Positions 43,154 through 53,300 of a DNA stretch of 64,000 nt are shown one piece after another. Source of the stretch: Mycobacterium sp. 852014-50255_SCH5639931 (lineage in GTDB: Bacteria; Actinomycetota; Actinomycetes; Mycobacteriales; Mycobacteriaceae); NCBI RefSeq assembly GCF_001665605.1, contig NZ_LZSV01000029.1, positions 1-64,000 of the forward strand. Direction: 5' to 3'. The notes under the pieces were generated by a model. The model saw only the letters and a program-made list of their open reading frames with translations, did not search any database and had not been told where the DNA came from. How positions within the stretch are numbered: position 1 is the stretch's first letter; each line of letters opens with the position of its first letter. The position numbers were made by a program, and so were the translations under genes.

Positions 43154-46100
43154 TTAAGGCTTAATGCGGATCGGCCCGGGGGACCACCACCCGCTGCGGG
43201 TCGCGGTGCCGAGATCGAGCCGCGCGGGTTGGGCATCGGCGATGGTGTCGAGTTTGCGCAGCGATCCCCAGTCGCGGCCCCAGTCGTGGGACAGGTAGGT
43301 CGACATCACATGAGCACGCAGTAGCAGATCGGTGATCCCCAGCAGACCGCCGTTGACCCCGTCCTGCCAGGTGTCGGTGTCCTGCTTCTTGGCGTTGTAG
43401 TCCGGAGTGATCCGGAACTTGGGGATCTCGGTGACGCCGTTGACGTGCAGCATCGGCTGCTGGCAAGGGAAGGCCAGTCCGACCGCCCAGTCCATCAGCA
43501 CCGGCTGCGTCGAGCCGATGTACTCCTGCAACGAGCGCAGCTCCGGCACGCGCGGCGGGGTCAGGGCGATCCAGTCGTCCGGCGTGAGGGACAGGTCCTC
43601 GGCGACCACCCGCACCGCGACGGCGTCGGCGGGCATCTGGGAGCGCGCGAAGCGCAGGTTCCGCCATACCTTGGGTTGCTCGCCGTACAGGTCGTAAGGC
43701 ACCAGGCGCCCGGCCGGAAGCACGGCGCCGCCGGGACCGGGCTTGCCGAATTCCAATTCCACGGTCTGCCCGTTGGTGTGGTGGTGCAGGATGCTGTTGC
43801 CGGCGATCGTGCCGGCGGCGGTCACCACCACCAGCGGGTGTCCGGCGTCGGGCTTCGGCAGCTGGTACCACGCCGAGGTCAGCTTGCTCTGCTGTTGCGC
43901 GCCGCTGGTGTAGCTGCCCGCCAGCGGGACCTGATCGGGGTTGAGGCCGTACGGCAGCGGCACCGTCGACCCGTTGATGCCCGGCGTGCTCAGCTTGGTC
44001 GGCGCATCCCAGTCGTAGTCGGTTCCGGGCTGCGGCACCGACGTCTCCTTGACCGACTCCGCGAGCGTGCGATCCGGTACCCCGTTGGGGGTGAACCCGG
44101 TCGGGTTGACACCACCCAGCGGGCCCAGCGGGCCGTAATTGTCGGGCAGGGCAGCCATGAAGCCGGCGTTGCTGTCCGGCTCGACGAGCACGTCGTCGGC
44201 CAGCCCGCAACCGCCGCTGAATTCCCGCAGGTTGTCCCAGGCGTTGGAGTAGGTGGGGTACTGGCGCACGATGCCGGCCGTCATCGACGCGATGAACACC
44301 ACCGCCATGAATCCCGCCGCGACGGGGATGGGCGCCGCCGTCACCAGCCGCGCCAGCCGTCCCTCGCCGCGGCTCCTGGATGCGAAGTGCAGGTACATCG
44401 CCCACAGCGCGGCGATCGCGAATAATGCGAAAAAGATTGTGCTGATCGTGATTCCGCCGATTTTCGGCATGCTGCTGTTGAACGGCACGCCATAGCTGGA
44501 GACGTACCACCAGCCGTTGGTGGTGGCGAAGCACAGCGCCAAAATGAAAAGCACCGCCGCCAGGAACGCCATCCGGTTGCGCGACCAGCGCAGCACCTCA
44601 TGCGACACCAGCACCGTCGTCAGCGCGGCCATCGCGGCGCCCACCGCCGCGAACAGCCCGAAGTGGTGCACCCACTTGGTGGGCGTGAACATCAGGAAGA
44701 ACATGGTGCCGAAGATGACGCCCATCAGCCGCCACGCCGGCCCGCGGGCCACACCGGGAACTCGCTTGCGCCGCAACATGATGAACACTGCCGTGAACAA
44801 GCACAGCGCGGTGATCAGGAAGCCGAAGCGGCGCGAGAGCGATCCGTCGACGGTGGGCAGAATCAGGTAGTAGTAGCGCAGGTTCTCGGTGTACCAGGCC
44901 TGGCTGGGGCCGATGTCGGTGCGAATCCTGGTGGCTTCCAACACCGTTGACAGCGTCTGGTCGGCGAACACCACGGTCAGGATGACCGTGCCGGCGGCCA
45001 GCATGGGTGCCACCAGCGGCCAGGTGCCGACCAGGCGATGGCGGCGGACCAGAATGCGCAGGATCGGGCGTCCACCGGCGATCAACGCGGCCACCGCGAT
45101 CAGGCCGGTGGGCTGGACGCCGAGGGTGAAGGCCGCGGTGACGACCGCCAGCGCCGCGGGCGTCAGCCGGCTGTAGCGCATGGAGCGCTCGATCAGCACA
45201 TAGGTGATCAGCGACCCGACGGCGATGATCGGCTCGGGTCGCAAACCGTTGTCGAACGGCATCCATGCGGTCAGCAGGACCATGCCCGCCGCCCAGTTCG
45301 CCGCCTTGCTGCGGGCGACTGCGGGCCCCAACCGGGGCAGCACCTCACGCGAAAGCAGCAGCCAGCACACGATTCCCGCGATCAGATCCGGCAACCGCAT
45401 CCACAGGCTGGCGTCGCTGACGTGGGTCATCAGCGCCAGCAGGTTGTAGTACCAGCCGAAGGGGTCCTCCGGACTGCCGAACCAGCGGAAGTAGTTCGAC
45501 ATGTAGCCGGCGCGGTCCGCGACCCGGGCCATCCCCAGGATGTAGCCGTCGTCGGACGAGTTGGCCCCGATCACGTGCCAGAGCACGAAACCTGAGATCA
45601 CCGTGACGTCGGCCAGGGTGAAGGTGCGCCAGTTCGCGGGGATGAGCCGGCGCATCCGGTGACCGTCCAGCTGGTCGAGGCGCCATAGCGCGATCAGCGC
45701 AACGATAGTGGACACGATCGCCACCACCATCGCGACCAGCTTCAAAGTCGTTGGGGTGGTGGAGAACCGGGTGTCGATGGTGGCCGACAGGTTCAGATCC
45801 GGCGGCGCGGGGCCGGTCAGGTCGGTGAACACCCCCACGATCTGTGGCCGCAGGTTCGGGTCGGGGAAACCGCCGCTGATGGGTTTGCCCGCCGGATCGT
45901 TCAGTCCGACGAAGGTGGCGTAGGCGCCCGCCTTTGTCGAGGTGATCTCGATGCGCTGACATTGCGGGGATGCCACCTGGTCACGGGGCGCGCTGGCGAT
46001 CACCACATTGCGGTCGGTGACGTCCACGCGCTTGCCGTTGACGACAACGAACAACGCGTTCAGCGCGGCGTCCTTGCCCTTTTTGGGTGCCGTACTCAGC

Positions 46101-46351
46101 ACGACCCCGCCCTCCGGTGGCAGGGCACGCACCGCAGAACAGGGCACGGTTGCCGTCACGTCGACCGGGGTGAGCGAAATCAGCGGGGCGGTAACGCTAT
46201 TCAGTTGACCGCTCTGTGGCCAATTCAGGGTCGCGGTGGTCTGCACGACGGGCAACAGCGGGGTGGCAACCGACAACACGAAGCCGACCAGGCCGGCGAT
46301 GGTCGCCACCCAGCGCGTCACCCGCACATTCTTGACGGTCGTGACGGTCAT
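43154..46351 (-). CDS. embB: Arabinosyltransferase EmbB
   Basis: EmbB polymerises arabinan of arabinogalactan from decaprenyl-phospho-arabinose and is the main ethambutol target. The 1065-residue GT-C protein has about 13-15 transmembrane helices, the acidic catalytic loop NSSDDGYILGMARV, and a large C-terminal carbohydrate-binding domain (LRSLQEYIGSTQPVLMDWA). Met274 corresponds to Met306 of M. tuberculosis and keeps the wild-type residue. A loop after the third helix appears shorter than in M. tuberculosis. The ATG overlaps the embA stop by 4 bases. Confidence 0.96.
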   Translation of the reverse strand: MTVTTVKNVRVTRWVATIAGLVGFVLSVATPLLPVVQTTATLNWPQSGQLNSVTAPLISLTPVDVTATVPCSAVRALPPEGGVVLSTAPKKGKDAALNALFVVVNGKRVDVTDRNVVIASAPRDQVASPQCQRIEITSTKAGAYATFVGLNDPAGKPISGGFPDPNLRPQIVGVFTDLTGPAPPDLNLSATIDTRFSTTPTTLKLVAMVVAIVSTIVALIALWRLDQLDGHRMRRLIPANWRTFTLADVTVISGFVLWHVIGANSSDDGYILGMARVADRAGYMSNYFRWFGSPEDPFGWYYNLLALMTHVSDASLWMRLPDLIAGIVCWLLLSREVLPRLGPAVARSKAANWAAGMVLLTAWMPFDNGLRPEPIIAVGSLITYVLIERSMRYSRLTPAALAVVTAAFTLGVQPTGLIAVAALIAGGRPILRILVRRHRLVGTWPLVAPMLAAGTVILTVVFADQTLSTVLEATRIRTDIGPSQAWYTENLRYYYLILPTVDGSLSRRFGFLITALCLFTAVFIMLRRKRVPGVARGPAWRLMGVIFGTMFFLMFTPTKWVHHFGLFAAVGAAMAALTTVLVSHEVLRWSRNRMAFLAAVLFILALCFATTNGWWYVSSYGVPFNSSMPKIGGITISTIFFALFAIAALWAMYLHFASRSRGEGRLARLVTAAPIPVAAGFMAVVFIASMTAGIVRQYPTYSNAWDNLREFSGGCGLADDVLVEPDSNAGFMAALPDNYGPLGPLGGVNPTGFTPNGVPDRTLAESVKETSVPQPGTDYDWDAPTKLSTPGINGSTVPLPYGLNPDQVPLAGSYTSGAQQQSKLTSAWYQLPKPDAGHPLVVVTAAGTIAGNSILHHHTNGQTVELEFGKPGPGGAVLPAGRLVPYDLYGEQPKVWRNLRFARSQMPADAVAVRVVAEDLSLTPDDWIALTPPRVPELRSLQEYIGSTQPVLMDWAVGLAFPCQQPMLHVNGVTEIPKFRITPDYNAKKQDTDTWQDGVNGGLLGITDLLLRAHVMSTYLSHDWGRDWGSLRKLDTIADAQPARLDLGTATRSGWWSPGPIRIKP

Positions 46352-49300
46352 GGGAGTGCCCGAATCGGTCCCTGCCGGCTCCAGCCGTGCACTGTCATCA
46401 CACCCTGTTCGATAACGGCGTCCGGCGCCTGATCAGCCGGCACCAACCGGAAGTACTGCTCCACGGATCCCCAGTCCCGGTACCAGTCGCCCCGCAGATA
46501 CGTCGCGACCGTCGAGGTGCGCAGCATGGTCTGCAGGAACAGGAACGGTCCGCCGGCCTCACCGGCCTGCCACCCGTTCGACGACGACGCCGTTTGTTTG
46601 TGGTCGGGCAGGATGCGGTACTGCGGGAGTTCGGCAACGCCGAGGTGTTCGGAGAACGGCCGCTGGCACGGGAAATTCGCGGCGGTCGCGATGTCCATCA
46701 GCACCGGTGTCCGCGATCCCATCAGTTGCTGCAGGGTCCGCAGCACCGGGACCCGCGGCGGCGTGAACGCGAACCACTGATCCGAACTCAGGTTCGGGTC
46801 GTAGGCGACGATGCGCGCCACGTTCGCCTCGGGCGGCGCCCAGGTCAGCGGGAACCGCAGATTGCGCCACGCCGGCTCGGGCCCGATGTCGATCGGCTGC
46901 ACCTCCGCGAGCGGCTGGGTGCTGCCGTCGGGGCGGGCGACGCCCCACTGCAACTTCAGCGACTGTCCGTAGGTGAAGGTGCCGTCCTCCTTGTACGACC
47001 AGATGGCACCCGACGCCGAAACCACGACGATCGGGCGGTCCGGGGTGCGTGGAGGCAGCTGGTACCAGGCCGAGGTCGCGGTGGCGGCCAGCGAGTTCTC
47101 GCCGTAGCTGCCCATCACCGGGGTGCGGGCCGGGTCGAGGCCGAAAGGCAGCGCCGCGTGCGAGCCGTTGACACCGGCGGGACCCTTCCCGCCGGCGGTG
47201 CCCGCGGAGTCACTCATGGCGGCGTTCGGCTTGTTCGGTGACGCGTCGGAATTCACCACTCCCGGCTTGGTGACCACCGGGTAGGACCTCAGGTCATCGC
47301 CGACGCCGTCGGGTTTGAAGCCGACGGGGTTGGCGCCGCCGAGCGGGCCGTCCGGGCCGAAGGTCTGTCCGGGCGCCGGCTGCAGCATGCCGGCGTTGGG
47401 GTCGGGCTCGGTCAGCACGTCGTCGGCCATCGCGCAGCTGGCGGGCGACAGCCCCGAACTGATGGCGGCCAGGTTGGCCTTGCCGGTGGTGTAGAGGGGG
47501 TAGCGAAACACCGCGCCCTTGGTCAGCGAGGCGACTTCGCCGACCACCATGATGGTCGCGACCACCAGCAGCGGGGTCGACGCCAGCACCCGGTTGCGCC
47601 GGCTGTCCTTGACCTCGGTGTGCCCGGCGTAGTCCATGCGGAAGTGCTGCCAGGCGGCCAGCAGGCCGGTGAGGATGGACAGCGTCAAGAACATCGACGT
47701 CACGGGGTGGCTGGCGACGACCGGCTGGATGTCGTACCACGGCACCCCGTAGTTGCCGACGTAGAACCAGCCGTTGATGCCGGAGGTCGCGACCGCCAGC
47801 ACGAACAGCAGTGCCGTGACGTACAGCGTCAGGTTGCGGCGGTTGTGCAGGCCGATCCGCGCCAGGGCGAACGCGGTGACCGCGCCCAGCGCCCCGGCCA
47901 GTCCGGCGAAGGCGCCGAACTGGACCGCCCACTTCGTCGGGGTGAACGTCAACAGCAACAGGCCGACGGCCGTGGTGCCGATCAACCGCCAGGCCGGGCC
48001 GCTGGCCACCCCGGGCACCCCGCCCCGGCGCAGCAGGATGACCAGCATCCCGAACAGGCACAGCAACAGCACCAGGACCGCGAATCGCCTCGCCATCGAG
48101 CCGTCGGGGTTGGACTCCACCGTGAGGAAGTAGTAGCGAAGCCAGTCCTGGTACCAGGCGATGGTCGGCCCGACCTTGTATTTGATGCGTGCCGACTCGG
48201 CGACGGTCGCCAGCGTCTGACTGCGGAACACCACGACGGTGATCAGCGACAGCGCCGCCGCCAGCACCGCCAGCGGAGCGAGCAGCCCGTCGGTCGCCCG
48301 GCGCCGCCGGATCGTCTGGGCGACGGCCCGCGCCCCGGTCAGCAGCGCCGCGACGGCGATCAGGCCCTGCGGCGCCAGCGTCGCGGTGAGCAGCGCGACG
48401 AAGATGGCGACGGCGGCCGGGGCCAGGTGCTGCAGCGCAATCGCGCGTTCGACCAGGATCCAGGTGATCAGCACGCCGAGGGCGATCAGCGGCTCGGGCC
48501 GCAGACCGTTGTTGAACGGCAGCCAGGCGGCCAGGAACACCGCGCCCGCGGTGAAGACGGCCACCCGGTTGGCCGCCAGCCCGCCCCGGCCGGGACCCAG
48601 CCTGCGCAGGATCAAGTGGCTGATCACCAGCCAGCAGGCTATGCCGGCCAGCGTGGCGGGCAGCCGCATCCACACGCCGGCGGTGCTCACCGACGCCAGC
48701 CTGGACAGCAGGCCCAGGTACCAGTCGAACGGCGCGTCAGTCGTGCCGAAGTAGCGGTAGTAGTCGGCGATGTAGCCGGCCTTCGGGGCGACGCGGGCGA
48801 TGGTCAGGTTGTAGCCGTCGTCGGACGAGGTGGCGCCGATGACGTGCCAGAGCAGCAGCGTCGCGATCACTCCGGCGTCGGCGATCCAGGTGGCGATGCC
48901 GACGCGCCGCCAGGAATTCCAGCGCGCACGGGGACGGTACCGGGAGAGCCAGGCGATCGGGGACCGCCAGTTGACCAGCGTGCCGCCGCCCCGACTGCGG
49001 CGGTCGAGCGCGGCCAGCGCGATGACGGCCGTCAGGACGGCCAGCGCGCCCACGCCCATGGCGAGCTGTTTGAGGGCGGTCGGGGCCGTGATGAACCGGG
49101 TGTCGATGTCGACGCGGGCCGACAGCCCGGGCTGGGCGAGCACCTTCAGGTCCGTGAAGATCCCGCCGACCTGAGGCTTCTTTTCCGAGGGCAGTATCCC
49201 GGAGGCGCCGGGCATGCCGACGAACTCCGCGCCCGCGGCGCCCGCGTCGGCCCAGGCGTGCAGCACGCTGCAGGCCCCGCCGGCGACCGCCGGGCGCGGC

Positions 49301-49674
49301 GCCGCCGCGGCCACGGTGTCGCGGAAGGCCACGACCACCAGGTCCTTGTCCGCGCGCACGAACAGCCCGTTCTTGCCGGCGTCCATCCCGCCGGCGGGCA
49401 GGGTGGAGACCACCAGGCCGCCGCCGGCGGGCAGGGTGGCGATCGCCGCGCACGGGATGGAGATGTCCAGCGCGCGCGGCGCCCCGGACACCAGGGGCGC
49501 GGTGATCTGGGTGACGTGGCCGTCCTCGGTGCCCTGCGGCCACAGCACCGTCGCGGTGGTCTGTTTCACCGGGAGCAACGGGACCAGCACGCACAACAGC
49601 AGACCCACGAGGCCCGCGACGACTGCCACCAAGCGAGGGATCCGCTGCGAACGCTGATCATCGTCGTGGGGCAC
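46348..49674 (-). CDS. embA: Arabinosyltransferase EmbA
   Basis: EmbA acts with EmbB to form the terminal hexa-arabinofuranosyl motif of arabinogalactan. The 1108 residues contain the N-terminal jelly-roll periplasmic domain, the GT-C acidic loop TSSDDGYNLTIARV and the C-terminal binding domain (LRTLQQLMGSRTPVLMDIA). The GTG start (MPHDDDQRSQRIPRLVAV) matches the known EmbA beginning. Compared with EmbC and EmbB its loop has SSDDGY conserved but is followed by NLT. It follows the isomerase-like gene, with 67 bases between. Confidence 0.96.
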   Translation of the reverse strand: MPHDDDQRSQRIPRLVAVVAGLVGLLLCVLVPLLPVKQTTATVLWPQGTEDGHVTQITAPLVSGAPRALDISIPCAAIATLPAGGGLVVSTLPAGGMDAGKNGLFVRADKDLVVVAFRDTVAAAAPRPAVAGGACSVLHAWADAGAAGAEFVGMPGASGILPSEKKPQVGGIFTDLKVLAQPGLSARVDIDTRFITAPTALKQLAMGVGALAVLTAVIALAALDRRSRGGGTLVNWRSPIAWLSRYRPRARWNSWRRVGIATWIADAGVIATLLLWHVIGATSSDDGYNLTIARVAPKAGYIADYYRYFGTTDAPFDWYLGLLSRLASVSTAGVWMRLPATLAGIACWLVISHLILRRLGPGRGGLAANRVAVFTAGAVFLAAWLPFNNGLRPEPLIALGVLITWILVERAIALQHLAPAAVAIFVALLTATLAPQGLIAVAALLTGARAVAQTIRRRRATDGLLAPLAVLAAALSLITVVVFRSQTLATVAESARIKYKVGPTIAWYQDWLRYYFLTVESNPDGSMARRFAVLVLLLCLFGMLVILLRRGGVPGVASGPAWRLIGTTAVGLLLLTFTPTKWAVQFGAFAGLAGALGAVTAFALARIGLHNRRNLTLYVTALLFVLAVATSGINGWFYVGNYGVPWYDIQPVVASHPVTSMFLTLSILTGLLAAWQHFRMDYAGHTEVKDSRRNRVLASTPLLVVATIMVVGEVASLTKGAVFRYPLYTTGKANLAAISSGLSPASCAMADDVLTEPDPNAGMLQPAPGQTFGPDGPLGGANPVGFKPDGVGDDLRSYPVVTKPGVVNSDASPNKPNAAMSDSAGTAGGKGPAGVNGSHAALPFGLDPARTPVMGSYGENSLAATATSAWYQLPPRTPDRPIVVVSASGAIWSYKEDGTFTYGQSLKLQWGVARPDGSTQPLAEVQPIDIGPEPAWRNLRFPLTWAPPEANVARIVAYDPNLSSDQWFAFTPPRVPVLRTLQQLMGSRTPVLMDIATAANFPCQRPFSEHLGVAELPQYRILPDHKQTASSSNGWQAGEAGGPFLFLQTMLRTSTVATYLRGDWYRDWGSVEQYFRLVPADQAPDAVIEQGVMTVHGWSRQGPIRALP

Positions 49675-49741
49675 GAGGCTCGATCGTAAGCGAAGCTGCT
49701 TTGTCCGCTGAGGACGCGGGGCCGCGCGGGGCCGCGCGACC

Positions 49742-50365
49742 TCAGCGGGGGAGCCGGGCGGCCAGTGTGTCCAGGCCCGGGCCGGCGAGGTCGGCGAGCG
49801 CCGCGGGGCGGCCGGACATCGCCATCAGCAGCGCCTCACCGGGTCCGGTGACTTCCGGCCCGTGGCCGTGTTCCCAGTCGACGTCGGTGGCGCGCAGGCG
49901 CAGGCCCCTGATCCGGCGGCCGGCGCCGAGCCTGGGGTTGCCCGGCACCAGGCCGAGGACCCGCTCGAGCCGATCGGCAGGAACGCTGCGCGGCCGGCCC
50001 AGCGCGCGGCGGATGTCTTGGTGATGGATGGTGCCGTCGACGAGCGCGATCATTCCGCCGAAACCTGCTGTCAGCCCGCGTGGTTGGAGATGAGCGCGCA
50101 GAAAGTCGAGCAGTTGTCGGGCGCTCAGGTCGGCGAATTCGTCGACACCCACCTGGTTGGCCCGGACGACCCAGCCCTTGGCGAAGCGCTTCAGCAGCCC
50201 CAGCGGGCCGAGCTCTTCGTAGCTGACCACATGCGCGACAACGTCTTTCACGGTCCACTTCGAGCACAGGCTGGGGGCGTCCCATTGCTGCGGCGTCAGG
50301 GTGGACAGGAAATCCGCCAGGTCGGCCCGCTCGTCGTGGGCCATGCTCATCAGGGTGGCCGTCAT
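49742..50365 (-). CDS. Maleylpyruvate-isomerase-family (mycothiol-dependent, DinB-like) protein
   Basis: A 207-residue cytoplasmic protein, starting MTATLMSMAHDERADLADFL. The pattern with a first helix, SKWTVKDVVAHVV and the later HHQDIRRALG gives the metal-binding histidines of the DinB/mycothiol-dependent maleylpyruvate isomerase fold. The substrate is unknown. It lies between embC (16 bases after its stop) and embA on the same strand, so it is part of the emb transcript. In M. tuberculosis, as I recall, embC and embA are neighbours, which makes this an intercalated gene. Confidence 0.85.
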   Translation of the reverse strand: MTATLMSMAHDERADLADFLSTLTPQQWDAPSLCSKWTVKDVVAHVVSYEELGPLGLLKRFAKGWVVRANQVGVDEFADLSARQLLDFLRAHLQPRGLTAGFGGMIALVDGTIHHQDIRRALGRPRSVPADRLERVLGLVPGNPRLGAGRRIRGLRLRATDVDWEHGHGPEVTGPGEALLMAMSGRPAALADLAGPGLDTLAARLPR

Positions 50366-50381
50366 TCCCCTCCCTCGCTGT

Positions 50382-53300
50382 CTAGGTCTTGCGCAGGGGC
50401 GCGGGATTCCAGAGGCCGCTGCGCGTTGCCGTCCCCAGCTGGAGTTCGGCGGGCTGGGCGTTGGGGTAGTAGGGCGTCAGCCGTTGCAGCGAGCCCCAGT
50501 CGCGCGACCAGTCGTCCTTCAGGTAGGTGGCCATGGTGGTCGCCTTTACCAGCAGCTCGGTGACGCCGAGCGGTCCGCCGCCGTTGTTGTCCATCACCGG
50601 CGAATTGGCCTCGGCGCCGAAACGGTCCGGCAGGATGCGCCATTTCGGGGTCTCGTCGACGCCGTTCTGATGGCCGAACGGCCGCTGGCAGGGGAACGCC
50701 AGCCCGACCAGCCAGTCCAGGAACACCGGGTCCCGCGACCCCACCACGTCCTGCAGCGTGCGCAGCTGGGGAATCCGCGGCGGTGTGAGCGCGATCCAGT
50801 GCTGCGGCGCCAGGTCTTCGTCGTCGGCGACCAACCGGATCTGGGTGGCGCCGGTGGGGATGGCCGACAACGGCAACCGCAAGTTGCGCCAGGCCGGGGA
50901 GGCCCCCACATCGGCGAGCTGGAACGACCCACCGGGGTGTCCGTGCGCCGCTTCGTCATCGGTGGCCCACTGGACCTGGACCTCGCGGGGGTCGAAGCGC
51001 CCGGCCGCGCTGACCACCAACAGCGGCCGTGCCTGGTCGCGGCTGGGCAGTCGGTACCAGCCTGATCGGAGGTGGGCGGGCACCTGGATGCCGGGACGCC
51101 AGCTGCCCAGGACGGGGGTGCGCGACGGATCGAGGTTGTAGGGCAGCTGGGCAACCGAACCGTTGATTCCCGGCGCCGGAGTGGTGCCGCCCTCGGTGCC
51201 GGCCTCGGCGCCGGTGACCAGCTTGTCGTCGTTGATGAAGCTGCGGTCACCCGGACGCTCCATCACTGGGTCGGCGCGGACGTCCGCGGGAATCCCGTTG
51301 GGCGTGAAGGCTTCCGAGAGTCCCGCGCCCAGGGCGTCGCCCGCGGTGGCGCTCACCGGCGACAGGGTGCCGGCGTTGGGATCCTGTTCCACCAGCACGT
51401 CCTCGGCCAGTCCGCAGGATTTGCCGGTCAGCGCCTCGAGGTTGGAGCGGCCGACCGTCCACGCGGGGTATTGGTCGGTCATCGCCAGGGTCAGCGACGC
51501 AACCTCGAACATCACCAGCACCCACGTCGCAATTGCCAACGGGGACTGGACGATTCCGGCCATGCGCGCCCCGTACCGGGTCTTGGGCGGCCCGTCGTTC
51601 AGCGAGACGAAGTGGAACCAGGCCGCCAGCAGCAGCACCACGACGGTCAGCCCGAGCAGCGCGGTGGCGAAGGCATAGTGCCACGCCGGGAACGAATTCG
51701 ACCATGGCACACCGAAGTTGGACACGTACCACCAGCCGTTGACGCTGGCGAAGGACAAGGCCACCAGGAACAGCACGACGGCGGCGAACATGGTGCGGTT
51801 GCGCCGGGATCGCATCGCCACGGAGGTCACGGCGATCGCGGCCAGCGCGCCCAGCGGCCCGGCCAGCCCGGCGAACACCCCGAAGTGGTGCGTCCACTTG
51901 GTGGGAGTGAACATCATCGCGATGAACGAGATGATGGTGATCCCGAGGATGCGGCGGCTCGGCCCTGCGGCGGTGCCCGGAATCCGGCCCTTGCGCAACG
52001 ACATGGCGACCGTGATCCCGAGCGCCAAAACCAGCGCCAGCACGGCGAAGCGGCGGGCGACCGACCCATCGGGACTGGCCATGAACAGCCGCTCGTAGCG
52101 GATGTGTTCGTCGAACCAGCTCAGGCTGGGCCCGACGGCGCGCTTGAGCATGCTGGCCTGAACCTCGCCGGCCAGGGTCTGGTCGCGGAAGATCAGGATG
52201 GCGGTGACGGTGACCGCGGCGAACAGGGGCGCCACCAGCGGCAGCGCGCCGAACCGCTTGGACCGGCGATGCAGGATGGTCCGCAGCGGCCCGATCGCGA
52301 CGAGCAGCGCACCGATCGAGGCGATACCCGTCGGCCCGGAAAACAGCGTCAGCGCACCGATGATGCAGGCGACCGCCACCGGCAGCAGGCGGCTGGTGGC
52401 CACCGCGCGTTCCACCGAGCACCAGGTCAGCAGGATGCCCAACGCGATGATCGGCTCGGGCCGCAGGCCGTTGTTGAGCGGCAGCCACACCGCCAGGAAC
52501 ATGCCGGCGGCCGTCCACGCCGCACCGCGGTTCAGCTTCACGGCGTGACCCAGGCGCGGCATGACTTCTCGGCTGATGACCCACCAGCACGTCAGCGCCA
52601 TGGCCAAGGTGGGCAACCGCATCCAGATGCTGGCGGTGCTGACGTGGGCCCACAACGCCAGCAGGTCGTAGTACCAGCCGAAGGGGGCCTCCGGCGTGCC
52701 GAACCAACGGTAGTAGTTGGCCATGTAGCCGGCGTGCTCGGAAACCCGGGCCATGGTCAGGATGTAGCCGTCGTCGGACGTATTGGCCCCGACGAACTGC
52801 CACCACACCAGCACGGCGATCACCAGGGCGTCCAGGCCGCCGACCGACCACCACCGCGACGGCAGGAAGCGGCGATGCCGGGTGGCCCCAGCGGTTTCGA
52901 AGGCGGTGTCGAGCCGGTGCAGCGCGACCAGGGCGGCGGCGGTCAGGACGACCCCGAGGATCATCGCGGCCATCTTGAGCTGGGTGGGGCTGCTGCTGTA
53001 GCGGGTGTCTACGGTTGCCGAGAAGCTCAGGCCCGGCGGCGCCGGCCCCGCCAGATCGGTGAAGACGCCGACGATTTGGGGCCGGAAGTCATAGCCGCTC
53101 TTCTCCCCGCGCAGCGGCGAGCCGGGATGCTCGGTGTTGGGTCCCTGGGTGAGCCCGACGAACTCGGCGGTGACGCGGTCGGCGTGCGCGGTGAAGGTCA
53201 ACCGCTGGCAGGCGGGGCTGAGCACCTGGTTCATCGGGGCGGTCACCACCGCGACGTTGCGCACCACCACCACCAGGTAGTCGTTGGCGCGTTGGATCAG

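Noticed and set aside
47620..49689. Long plus-strand open frame antisense to embA
   Set aside because: Composition is Gln/Arg/Gly rich with no domain; embA on the other strand is certain.
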